This document shows positions 9,427-16,359 of a stretch of DNA of 64,000 nt, in pieces. The notes beneath the pieces were generated by a model. The model was given only the letters and a program-made list of their open reading frames with translations. It did no database searches and was not told the origin of the DNA. Source of the DNA: Streptomyces sp. CB02366 (GTDB lineage: Bacteria; Actinomycetota; Actinomycetes; Streptomycetales; Streptomycetaceae); assembly GCF_001905905.1 (NCBI RefSeq), contig NZ_LIVT01000008.1, forward strand, positions 124,001 to 188,000, in the 5' to 3' direction. How positions within the stretch are numbered: the stretch's first letter is position 1; each line of letters starts with the position of its first letter. The translations under genes were made by a program, and so were the position numbers.

Positions 9427-9561
9427 TTACTTCTCGGCCGCGGTGTCGGGCTCGACGGCGTCGTCGAAGGGGTTCTCGACGAGGGCGTTCGAGTGGGTGG
9501 CGGAGAGGTGGGCGAGCTGGCCCTGGTCGGCGATCGGGCTGAACACCTTGTTCTGCTCCAT
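9427..9561 (-). CDS. putative RiPP precursor peptide (44 aa)
   Basis: A 44-codon ORF starts with ATG at 9561, with GGAGG about 11 nt upstream, and ends in TAA. It begins MEQNKVFSPIADQG, has a central AHLSATHSN stretch with Ser, Thr and two His, and an acidic tail (NPFDDAVEPDTAAEK). There is no Cys, so thiazoles are excluded and any heterocycle would come from Ser/Thr. It is the first gene of the YcaO operon and has its own promoter with a Zur-like operator. I do not recognise the family. Which end is leader is open: the N-terminus has a VFSPI hydrophobic patch suited to RRE binding, while the acidic C-terminus recalls bottromycin-type follower peptides. Confidence 0.78.
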   Translation of the reverse strand: MEQNKVFSPIADQGQLAHLSATHSNALVENPFDDAVEPDTAAEK

Positions 9562-9626
9562 GAGTTGAAGCCTCCATTCACATCGGTCGGGTGTCGGTCG
9601 CGGCGATGTTCCGTGCCGCACCACAG

Positions 9627-9656
9627 ACACTAATGAATATGATTTTCATTGCGCAA
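9627..9656 (-). promoter_or_regulatory. Zur-like operator embedded in the RiPP precursor promoter
   Basis: Positions 9632-9650 form a 19-bp near-perfect palindrome (9-1-9, one mismatched pair). Its 15-bp core TGAATATGATTTTCA differs by one base from the 7-1-7 palindrome TGAAAATGATTTTCA that I recall as the actinobacterial Zur-box ideal. On the minus strand a -35-like TTGCGC (9651-9656) and a -10-like TAGTGT (9627-9632) flank it with an 18-nt spacer, so repressor binding would block the polymerase. The operator lies inside the last codons of the importer ATPase gene and about 70 bp upstream of the precursor ATG. A Fur-type site is the alternative reading. Confidence 0.75.
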
Positions 9657-10574
9657 TAGCCGGGGCGGGCCGACAGGGTGATCTGGGTAACAGACGGGCC
9701 ACCCGCCCTCGTCATCGGTCCCCACCCGGCCCTCCACGCCGAGGACTTCGACCAGCAGCCGTCGCGTGACCACCTCGGCGGGAGTCCCGTCGGCGGCGAC
9801 GCGCCCTTCGCGCAGGGCGACGATGCGGTCGGCGAACCGGGCGGCGTGGTTGAGGTCGTGCAGCACCATCACCACCGTCAGCCGGCGTTCCGCGCGCAGC
9901 CGTACGACCGTCTGCAGCACCTCCAGTTGGTGCCGCAGGTCGAGGTAGGTGGTCGGCTCGTCGAGGAAGAGCAGCCGGGCGTCCTGGGCCAGCGCCATCG
10001 CCAGCCGCACACGCTGGCGCTCCCCGCCGGACAGCGCGTCCACCGGGCGGTCGGCCCAGGCGGTGACGCCGACGTCCGCGAGCGCCCGGGACGTCACCTC
10101 GTCATCGCCCTCCCGCAGCATCCCGAGCGGCCCCCGGGCGGCGTAGCGGCCCTGACGCACGAGTTGCCGCACCGTCAGCCCCGGTACCGCGGGCGCTGAT
10201 TGGTGGAGCAGGGCGACGCGCCGGGCAGCGGTGCGGCGGGACAGCCGCGCCACGTCGTCGCCTTCCAGCAGGACGCGTCCCCCGCTCGGAGTGAGCAGTC
10301 CGGCGGCGAGCTTGAGGAAGGTGCTCTTGCCGCATCCGTTCAGTCCGATCAGGGCGACCAGCTCACCGGCGCGGATGCTCAGGTCCACCCCGCGCAGCAC
10401 GGTGCGTCCGGGGTAGCCGAAGGCCAGCGCGTCCGCGCGGACCACCTCCGGTCCGGCTCGCCCACCGCCGCCCGGGCCTCCCGCCGCGTCCGCTCCCGCC
10501 TCCGGTCGGGGCTTCTCCGTCCGGCGCACGCCCACGTGTCCGTTCAGGCCTTCGGACATCTCCGCCTTCTCCAT
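9630..10574 (-). CDS. FecE/FepC-type ABC importer ATPase (metallophore uptake)
   Basis: The 314-residue cytoplasmic ATPase has Walker A GLNGCGKST, signature LSGGERQR, Walker B LLFLDEPTT and the H-loop VLHDLNHAARFADR typical of siderophore/B12 importers. The ATG at 10574 has AAGGAG at good spacing; an ATG at 10589 overlapping the permease stop would add five residues. It energises the two FecCD permeases encoded just upstream. Its final codons (LLRNENHIH) are written by the Zur-like operator of the following RiPP gene, an unusual dual use of DNA. Confidence 0.92.
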   Translation of the reverse strand: MEKAEMSEGLNGHVGVRRTEKPRPEAGADAAGGPGGGGRAGPEVVRADALAFGYPGRTVLRGVDLSIRAGELVALIGLNGCGKSTFLKLAAGLLTPSGGRVLLEGDDVARLSRRTAARRVALLHQSAPAVPGLTVRQLVRQGRYAARGPLGMLREGDDEVTSRALADVGVTAWADRPVDALSGGERQRVRLAMALAQDARLLFLDEPTTYLDLRHQLEVLQTVVRLRAERRLTVVMVLHDLNHAARFADRIVALREGRVAADGTPAEVVTRRLLVEVLGVEGRVGTDDEGGWPVCYPDHPVGPPRLLRNENHIH

Positions 10575-10585
10575 CCGTCTCTCCT

Positions 10586-11653
10586 TCATCGCTCGTCCGC
10601 CCGCCGTCGCGCCACAGCCAGCAGCAGCCCCGCCCCCACGCAGGTGGTCAGGGCGCCGACCGGGAGAGTCAGCCGGTCCGCGCCCAAGGCGGACGCCAGC
10701 AGCGGGGACAGGAGCCGGGCGGCCGCGTCCGCACCGCACACCACCGCCGCGCCGAGCAGCGCGGCGCCCGGCAGCGCGACCCGCAGGTCGGCCCCGAAGA
10801 CGGCCAGCGCCAGGTGGGGCACCAGCAGTCCCACGAAGCCGAGCGCGCCCACGGCCGAGACGGCTCCGGCCGTCAGCGCCACCGCGCACACGAGCGCCGC
10901 TCCCCGCCCCCGGCCGGTGGCCAGACCGGCGGCGGACGCCTGTTCGTCGCCGCAGCGCAACAGGGTCAGCGGGCCGGCGAGCAGCCAGGCCGCCGCGCCC
11001 CAGAAGGCCGCCCACGGCCACAGCAGATTCCCGTGCTGCCAGACCCGTCCCTCGGTGGAGCCGATCAGCCACTGCACGACGCTGCCGAGTTCGCCGGGAG
11101 CCACCAGGAGGACGACCGCGGTGAGGCCGGCGAGCACCGCTGACACGAGGACCCCGTAGACGGCGGTCTGCTCCGGGTCGCCCCGGTCCCGCCCGGCGAG
11201 CAGCCAGAGCAGCCCCGCCCCGGCGAAGCCGCCGAGACAGGCCGCCACGACCACCGCCGCAGGGGAATCCCAGCCCGCGAGGCCGAGGCCGGTCGCGGTC
11301 ACCGCGCCGAGCACCGCGCCCGGAGTGACGCCGGTGACCTCGGGGCCCGCCAGCGGGTTGCGCAGCGCGGACTGGAGCACCAGCCCGGCCACCCCCAGGC
11401 AGGCCCCGGCGACCAGCGCCACCAGCACCCGGGGCAGCCGCAGTCGGAGCACGATGTGTTCGGCCGTCGGATCGGCGGGGGCCCCGAGCAGCACGGCCCG
11501 TACGACTTCGGCGGCGACGCCCCGGCCGGCGAACAGACCGGCACACGCCACCACGGCGACCAGCAGGCCCAGCACGCCCATCCGGACGCCCGGGAGGTCC
11601 AGAGCACGGCGGGCGGGGGCAGGGCGCCGGGGAGCCGTTTCCACCACGCTCAT
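10586..11653 (-). CDS. FecCD-family ABC permease 2 (metallophore uptake)
   Basis: The 355-residue integral membrane protein has about ten hydrophobic segments and family stretches such as RLPRVLVALVAGACLGVAG, LQSALRNPLAGPEVTGV and a late LGFVGLLVPHLA. It forms the BtuC-like channel of a metallophore importer with the adjacent permease. The ATG overlaps the upstream permease stop (ATGA), and its own TGA abuts the ATPase gene. Family members move ferric siderophores, haem, cobalamin or other metal chelates; the zinc-regulon context here suggests a zinc chelate. Confidence 0.92.
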   Translation of the reverse strand: MSVVETAPRRPAPARRALDLPGVRMGVLGLLVAVVACAGLFAGRGVAAEVVRAVLLGAPADPTAEHIVLRLRLPRVLVALVAGACLGVAGLVLQSALRNPLAGPEVTGVTPGAVLGAVTATGLGLAGWDSPAAVVVAACLGGFAGAGLLWLLAGRDRGDPEQTAVYGVLVSAVLAGLTAVVLLVAPGELGSVVQWLIGSTEGRVWQHGNLLWPWAAFWGAAAWLLAGPLTLLRCGDEQASAAGLATGRGRGAALVCAVALTAGAVSAVGALGFVGLLVPHLALAVFGADLRVALPGAALLGAAVVCGADAAARLLSPLLASALGADRLTLPVGALTTCVGAGLLLAVARRRADER

Positions 11654-12711
11654 CGTTCCGCCTTTCGCGGGGCGGGGGCCGGGTGGCCCGCCGGGGCCCC
11701 CGGCACGGCGACGCCGTCCGGCTCCCGGCCCCGTGCGGGGCGCCTCCCCCGTTTCAGCAGCAGCACCCCGGCCGGCACTCCGACCAGGGCCGTCCACGCG
11801 CCGACGGGCGTTTCGACCGGGGCGAGCGCCAGCCGGGCCGGCTGATCGGCGCAGAGCACGACGACCGCGCCGCACGCGGCGGACCGGGCGAGCCACCCGG
11901 CCGCACCCGCGTCCGGCCGCAGGCGGCGGGCGAGGTGCGGGGCGAGGAAGCCGACCCAGGCCACCGGCCCGCAGACCGCGACGACGGGGGCGATGAGGAC
12001 GACGGCGATACCCAGGGCGGCCACCCGCGCCCGTTCCACCCGTACGCCGAGCGCGCGTGCGTCGTCGTCGCCGAGCCGCAGCACGCCGAGCACCGGCGCG
12101 CACAGCACCAGCGCCGGGACGGCCACGGCGAGCCAGGGCAGCAGGCCGGTGACGTCGTCCCAGGTGCGGGCGGACAGACTGCCCAGCAGGTAGCGGTAGA
12201 TGAGCTGGAGGTCGAGCTGGTCGGCCATGACCATGAGCACCAGCAGGGCCGCCTGGAGTGCGGCGGCGACGGCGGCTCCGGTCAGCAGCACGGCCGAGGG
12301 GCTGCGCCCGAACCCGGCGGCGACCAGGGTGAGCAGGCCGCCGAGCGCCGCCCCCGCGAGGGCGAGGAAGGGCTGCAGACCCAGCGGGACGGCCAGGGCC
12401 AGAACGAGCGGCGCGGCGACGCCCAGCGCGGCCCCCGACGAGACACCCAGCATCTCCGGCACGGCCAGCGGGTTGCGCAGGGCCTCCTGGAGGACGAGGC
12501 CCGCCGCGCCCAGACAGGCTCCGGCGACCAGCGCCGACACCAGGCGCGGCAGGCGCAGTTCGGTGACGACGAGCCCCGCCGGCCCGTCGGCCCCCAGCGT
12601 TTCCGGCAGGTCGGCGGGCGGGACGTACGGCGTACCGAGGCTGAGGGCGCAGACCGCACTGCCCAGGGCGACCGCGCCCAGGCAGAGGAGCGCCACGGGC
12701 GGACGCCTCAC
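11650..12711 (-). CDS. FecCD-family ABC permease 1 (metallophore uptake)
   Basis: The 353-residue polytopic permease is homologous to its downstream neighbour (RLPRLVSALVAGACLGAAG, LQEALRNPLAVPEMLGV, AWVGFLAPHLARRL). GTG at 12711 is chosen because it overlaps the binding-protein stop (GTGA), the same coupling seen elsewhere in the operon; an in-frame ATG at 12777 inside the upstream gene is less likely. The pair makes a heterodimeric channel. It sits between the lipoprotein and the second permease in the usual FecBCDE order. Confidence 0.9.
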   Translation of the reverse strand: MRRPPVALLCLGAVALGSAVCALSLGTPYVPPADLPETLGADGPAGLVVTELRLPRLVSALVAGACLGAAGLVLQEALRNPLAVPEMLGVSSGAALGVAAPLVLALAVPLGLQPFLALAGAALGGLLTLVAAGFGRSPSAVLLTGAAVAAALQAALLVLMVMADQLDLQLIYRYLLGSLSARTWDDVTGLLPWLAVAVPALVLCAPVLGVLRLGDDDARALGVRVERARVAALGIAVVLIAPVVAVCGPVAWVGFLAPHLARRLRPDAGAAGWLARSAACGAVVVLCADQPARLALAPVETPVGAWTALVGVPAGVLLLKRGRRPARGREPDGVAVPGAPAGHPAPAPRKAER

Positions 12712-13709
12712 CGCAGTGCGGCCGTCGCCTCGTCGAGGACGAGCCCCAGGGAGCGGGTGCCGCGCCCCTTGGCCCACACCTCGGAGTCGACCTCGACGAC
12801 CTTGCCGTTCCGCACGGCGGGGATGCGGGACCAGAGGGGGTTCTTCGCCAGCTTGTCGGAGAGCCTGCCGTTCGGTGCGCCGAAGGACAGGGTCTCCACG
12901 AACAGGACGTCGACGTCCCGGGCGAGGATCTCCTCCAGGCTGTAACTGCCGTCGATGCCCCGGCTCTTCCAGGGGTAGTGGGAGATCTTCGGGAAGAGTC
13001 CGGCCGCCACGTCGGTCTCCGGGGTGGCCACGCCGAAGTTCTCGTCACTGCCGAAGACGATCAGCGCGGTCCTGTCGCTCCTCGTCTCCTCCGCCCGCGC
13101 CAGGCGGGTGCGGAAGGCCTTCTCCGCCTTCTCGCCCTGCTCGGTGCGGCCGGTGAGGGCGGCGAGGTTCCGCAGGTAGCCGACGCTGTCCTGCCAGGAG
13201 CCCGGCTGGACGGGCCAGAAGGCCGTGGCGCCCTTCAGGGCGGGGGCCAGCTTCCCGTGGGTGTCCTCCAGCCCGATGACCAGGTCGGGCCGGTGGGACA
13301 GGATCGCCTCGACCTCGGGGCTGAGGAAGCCGCCGGGCACGACCGGCACCCTCGCCGCCTCCTCCTCGCCGAGGAAATCCGGGTGGGCCAGCACCTGGGA
13401 GTTGGTGGCGGCGGGGCTCATGCCCAGCTCGACGAGGATGTCGTCGCAGAGGGCGACCAGACAGACGATCTTCTCCGGCGGTTTCGGCAGGGAGACCGTG
13501 ACGCCCCTGGCGTCGGTGATCCGGGTGGCGGCCTCGATGGGCCGCACGTCCGTGGCGGTACGGGCCGCGGCCCCGCTTCCCGGAACGGCCGCCGCCCCCG
13601 CGGCACCGGTCTGCCCGGTGTCCGCCTCCCCGGTTCCGCAACCGGCCAGCAGGCTTCCCAGTACGGCGATCGCGGCCCAGCGGCGGACTCTCAGCGCGGT
13701 TCGTGGCAT
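12708..13709 (-). CDS. FecB-type metallophore-binding lipoprotein
   Basis: The 333-residue protein has a signal peptide with lipobox LLAGC (Cys24), a short Gly/Ala linker, then a periplasmic-binding fold: PEKIVCLVALCDDILVELG, SPEVEAILSHRPDLVIG and a C-terminal IPAVRNGKVVEVDSEVW. It would be anchored on the outside of the membrane and deliver a metal chelate to the FecCD permeases. It is the first gene of the importer operon, with its promoter and Zur-like operator about 90 bp upstream. No His-rich zinc loop like that of ZnuA is present, which points to chelate rather than free zinc binding. Confidence 0.92.
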   Translation of the reverse strand: MPRTALRVRRWAAIAVLGSLLAGCGTGEADTGQTGAAGAAAVPGSGAAARTATDVRPIEAATRITDARGVTVSLPKPPEKIVCLVALCDDILVELGMSPAATNSQVLAHPDFLGEEEAARVPVVPGGFLSPEVEAILSHRPDLVIGLEDTHGKLAPALKGATAFWPVQPGSWQDSVGYLRNLAALTGRTEQGEKAEKAFRTRLARAEETRSDRTALIVFGSDENFGVATPETDVAAGLFPKISHYPWKSRGIDGSYSLEEILARDVDVLFVETLSFGAPNGRLSDKLAKNPLWSRIPAVRNGKVVEVDSEVWAKGRGTRSLGLVLDEATAALR

Positions 13710-13794
13710 CGACGGTCCCTCAACGTTCCTGTGCGGTCCCGGGCGTGCGGCAGCGGCGGCGGAGCCCCGGGAGTGATCCCCGCCACGAACCGAA

Positions 13795-13823
13795 ACTCTA
13801 CACATGATTATCATTTCCAATAA
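13795..13823. promoter_or_regulatory. Zur-like operator in the fecB/propeller divergent promoter
   Basis: On the minus strand the spacer between -35-like TTATTG (13818-13823) and -10-like TAGAGT (13795-13800) is exactly 17 nt and holds the core of TGGAAATGATAATCA (13805-13819), which matches the recalled Zur palindrome at 12 of 15 positions. The site lies about 95 bp upstream of the binding-protein gene and 80 bp upstream of the divergent propeller gene, so it may control both. Confidence 0.65.
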
Positions 13824-13897
13824 AGTGAGCGGCTGCGTGCTTCGAGACCCGTCGACCACGGCCGCCCCATCACCCCCGCCCACCTCAGGAGTTCGCC

Positions 13898-15175
13898 ATG
13901 CCCCACCCCGCGCCCCCCGCCCCCGCCTCACCGCCCCGGCTCCTCGTCTCCGACCATGTCGCCGGGCGGATCAGCCTGTTGGACCTCCCCGACGGCACGG
14001 AACGGGCCGAGGTGAACCACCGCCACCTCTCCGAGCACGCCGGCTTCCTCGCCCTCCCGGACGGCCTGGTCGCCTGCGTGGACGACCGGGCGGGCGAACT
14101 GCTGGCCCTCGACCCCTACGGTCCGGGCGCGGGACGCCCCCTGATCCGGCGTCGCGTACCGGTCGCGGTTCCGGCCGAACACCTGGCGGCGGCCCCGGAA
14201 GGGCGGTTCCTCGCGGTGACCACCGGGCTCGGACGCAACGAGGAGCCGTGGACCGGGCTGCTGACGGCCGTCGATCTCGACGCGCCGGACGGCGCGGTAG
14301 CCGTACGCGTACGGGGGCGGACCGGCGAGCCGGGGGTCACGGTCCTCGGCGGCCCCTCGCCGCTCGTGGTGCTGCGCCATCGGGAGCCGGGCGAACTCCT
14401 GGCGTACCGGCACCGCGCGTTGATGCGTTCGGCCCCCTCCTGCCCCCCGGCCGGCCCGGCCCTGCGGATCGCCCTGCCGGACGACGACGGGCACGGAGAC
14501 GCCCACGACCCGCTCACCGGGCGGGTGTTCGCCGCCGCCGGGTCGGGGGTGCACCGCGTACGGCGGCGGGGCGACGGCCTCACGACGGAGGCCCCGTTGC
14601 CCTGGTCCGCCGACGGCCGTTCCGGCGGGCGCGGCCACTACCTGCGGCTCGACCCCGTACGGCGCATGCTCTGGTCCTGCGTTCGCGGCGGCCCGGGCGA
14701 TCCGGGGCAGTGGCCGCAGTGGACCAACGACGCCTGGTGGCACCACCTCGACACCGGGGCCACGGGCCGGCTGGAACTGGGCCCCGGGCTGGTCTTCCGG
14801 CTCGCGGTGACCGCGCGTCACATCGCGTACACCCGGGTCCACCCGGCCGGCGACGAACTCGTCCTGCTCAGCGCACCCCGGGACGCGGGGGCCCGCCCGG
14901 AGGTCCGCGCGCGGCTGCCGCTGCCCGCCATGACCGGCGCCCCCCGGCCCGGCGGAACGCCGTGGGACGGGGTCCAGCGGCGGGCCGTCGCCGCCTCCCC
15001 CGGTTCAGGACTGGTCGCGGTGAGCCGGGGAGGCCACGGGGAGGTGCACGTCTTCGACGCGGACCGGATGGCGCGGGTGACGACGTTGAGCCTCCCGACG
15101 CCGCTGGACGACGGCGGCCACCTCGCCCTCGTCGCCCCCGAGGACGGAGCGCACACCGACCCGGTGGGCCGCTGA
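13898..15175 (+). CDS. cytoplasmic beta-propeller protein in the zinc regulon (AztD-like?)
   Basis: The 425-residue protein has repeated blade-like strands (LLVSDHVAGRISLLDLPDG, LVACVDDRAGELLALD, GEVHVFDADRMARVTTL) typical of a YncE/WD40-like propeller, with many His residues near the N-terminus (VNHRHLSEHAG) and a central DDDGHGDAHD. There is no signal peptide or lipobox. It is divergent from the importer and shares its Zur-like operator. AztD, a propeller zinc chaperone of the aztABCD system, is the closest functional analogy I know, but AztD is exported; equivalence is a guess. The ATG has AGGAG upstream. Confidence 0.75.
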   Translation: MPHPAPPAPASPPRLLVSDHVAGRISLLDLPDGTERAEVNHRHLSEHAGFLALPDGLVACVDDRAGELLALDPYGPGAGRPLIRRRVPVAVPAEHLAAAPEGRFLAVTTGLGRNEEPWTGLLTAVDLDAPDGAVAVRVRGRTGEPGVTVLGGPSPLVVLRHREPGELLAYRHRALMRSAPSCPPAGPALRIALPDDDGHGDAHDPLTGRVFAAAGSGVHRVRRRGDGLTTEAPLPWSADGRSGGRGHYLRLDPVRRMLWSCVRGGPGDPGQWPQWTNDAWWHHLDTGATGRLELGPGLVFRLAVTARHIAYTRVHPAGDELVLLSAPRDAGARPEVRARLPLPAMTGAPRPGGTPWDGVQRRAVAASPGSGLVAVSRGGHGEVHVFDADRMARVTTLSLPTPLDDGGHLALVAPEDGAHTDPVGR

Positions 15176-15184
15176 GTCCTCCCC

Positions 15185-15225
15185 GCGGGTGGTGGCACGA
15201 CGGTCCTCGCCGCGCCACCACCCGC
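15185..15225. terminator. bidirectional hairpin between propeller and rpsN2
   Basis: A perfect 12-bp inverted repeat (15185-15196 against 15214-15225, 17-nt loop) lies 10 bp after the propeller stop and 47 bp after the convergent S14 stop. It is placed to end both transcripts. Confidence 0.65.
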
Positions 15226-15271
15226 ACCGCCGGGCGGCCCCAGGCCGACGCGGACGCGAAGCCGGCCCGCG

Positions 15272-15577
15272 TCACCAGGAGGACTTCGTCACCCCCGGCA
15301 GGAACCCCGCATGGGCCTGCTCGCGCATCCGGACCCGGGAGAGACCGAACGTACGGAGATAGCCCCGGGGCCTGCCGTCCACGCTGTCGCGGTTGCGGAC
15401 GCGGGTGGCGCTCGCGTCGCGCGGCTGACGCCGCAACTCCTCCACGGCCGCCGCCCGCTCGCGATCCGGCGTGCCGGGCCGCCGGACGACCTCCTTCAGT
15501 TCGGCCCTGCGGGCCGCGTAGCGCTCGACGGTCGCCCGGCGCCTGTCGTTCTGCGCGATCTTGCTCTTCTTCGCCAT
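15272..15577 (-). CDS. rpsN2: 30S ribosomal protein S14, zinc-independent paralogue
   Basis: The 101-residue protein starts MAKKSKIAQNDRRRATVERY and ends FGLSRVRMREQAHAGFLPG, the long S14 form without the CxxC-x12-CxxC zinc ribbon. Its ATG overlaps the L28 stop (ATGA). In actinobacteria this C-minus S14 replaces the zinc-binding paralogue when zinc is scarce, freeing zinc. It is co-transcribed with rpmB2 from the shared Zur-type divergent promoter. Confidence 0.95.
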   Translation of the reverse strand: MAKKSKIAQNDRRRATVERYAARRAELKEVVRRPGTPDRERAAAVEELRRQPRDASATRVRNRDSVDGRPRGYLRTFGLSRVRMREQAHAGFLPGVTKSSW

Positions 15578-15822
15578 CAGACCTTCCCTCCTCGCGCACG
15601 GATGCGCGCGACCGCGGCTTCGATGCCGATCCGGTCGACGGTCCTGATCGCCCGGGCGCTCAGCGTGAGGCGCACATGGCGTCCCTCCCCGGGCAACCAG
15701 TACCGCTTGTGCTGGACGTTCGGATCGAACCGGCGGGGCGTCCGGCGGTACGAGTGGGAGATGTCGTTGCCGAATCCCGGCTTCGAGCCGGTCAGTTGGC
15801 AGTGGGCGGACATGGAAGGCAC
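15577..15822 (-). CDS. rpmB2: 50S ribosomal protein L28, zinc-independent paralogue
   Basis: The 81-residue L28 has MSAHCQLTGSKPGFGN and HVRLTLSARAIRTVDRIG. It keeps one Cys but not the CxxC pairs of the zinc form. GTG at 15822 is preferred because GGAG lies 6 nt upstream; the ATG at 15813 (starting at MSAHC, as homologues are usually annotated) would be 15 nt from the same ribosome site. It is the first gene of the minus arm of the divergent zinc-starvation ribosomal cluster. Confidence 0.93.
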   Translation of the reverse strand: MPSMSAHCQLTGSKPGFGNDISHSYRRTPRRFDPNVQHKRYWLPGEGRHVRLTLSARAIRTVDRIGIEAAVARIRARGGKV

Positions 15823-15849
15823 CTGCCTCTCCTTCGGGACGATCCATTA

Positions 15850-15877
15850 TTGAAAATGGAAACCATTGCCATATAGT
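15850..15877. promoter_or_regulatory. divergent promoter with Zur-like site, leaderless rpmG2 start
   Basis: On the plus strand -35 TTGAAA (15850-15855) and -10 TATAGT (15872-15877) are 16 nt apart. The overlapping core TGAAAATGGAAACCA (15851-15865) is a 10/15 match to the recalled Zur palindrome, and AATGG-AAA-CCATT (15855-15867) is a perfect inverted repeat. Transcription would begin about at the rpmG2 ATG (15885), and no Shine-Dalgarno precedes it, so a leaderless mRNA is likely. The minus arm drives rpmB2-rpsN2. Confidence 0.7.
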
Positions 15878-15884
15878 AGCGCCC

Positions 15885-16049
15885 ATGGCTCGCACCGAAG
15901 TACGCCCGGTCGTCGGACTCCGCTCCACGGCGGGAACCGGCTCCACCTACGTCACCCGCAAGAACCGGCGGAACGACCCCGACCGGATGGCGCTGCGCAA
16001 GTACGACCCGGTCGCCCGCCGCCATGTCGACTTCCGCGAGGAGCGCTGA
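15885..16049 (+). CDS. rpmG2: 50S ribosomal protein L33, zinc-independent paralogue
   Basis: The 54-residue L33 starts MARTEVRPVVGLRSTAGTG, has TYVTRKNRRNDPDRM and LRKYDPVARRHVDF, and entirely lacks the Cys pairs of the zinc-ribbon form. The ATG lies 7-8 nt after the -10 box with no ribosome-binding site, which fits leaderless translation. It is first in rpmG2-rpmE2-COG0523, a gene order typical of the actinobacterial Zur regulon. Confidence 0.95.
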   Translation: MARTEVRPVVGLRSTAGTGSTYVTRKNRRNDPDRMALRKYDPVARRHVDFREER

Positions 16050-16104
16050 GCCCCACCGCAGACGGCCTCCCGCCCACCCCGAACCCGAACCCGAGGACAT
16101 CGCC

Positions 16105-16359
16105 ATGAAGCCCGGAATCCACCCCGCCCACCGCCCCGCCGTCTTCCGCGACAAGGCCGCCGACTTCGCTTTCCCGACCCGGTCGGCCTCGACCGGCGAG
16201 CGCACGGTCGCCCGGGAGGACGGCACCACCTGTCCGGTGGTCGACGCGGAGGCCTCCTCCGCGAGCCGCCCCTTCCCCACCGGCACCGCCCGCGCCCTGG
16301 ACACCGCCGGACGCGTCGAGCGCTTCGAGCGCCGCTACGGGCGCGGCGAGGTCCGGTGA
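16105..16359 (+). CDS. rpmE2: 50S ribosomal protein L31 type B, zinc-independent
   Basis: The 84-residue type-B L31 starts MKPGIHPAHRPAVFRDKAAD, has FPTRSASTGERTV and ends VERFERRYGRGEVR. It lacks the CxxC motif of type A, so it can replace L31 on zinc-starved ribosomes. A GAGG lies upstream, and the stop overlaps the GTG of the COG0523 gene (GTGA), so the two are coupled. Confidence 0.95.
   Translation: MKPGIHPAHRPAVFRDKAADFAFPTRSASTGERTVAREDGTTCPVVDAEASSASRPFPTGTARALDTAGRVERFERRYGRGEVR

Noticed and set aside
9632..9650. Iron (Fur or DmdR) box instead of a Zur box
   Set aside because: It lacks the TTAGGTTAGGCT pattern of the Streptomyces iron regulator seen at 36152, and the adjacent genes form the zinc-starvation set; Fur-type recognition is not fully excluded.
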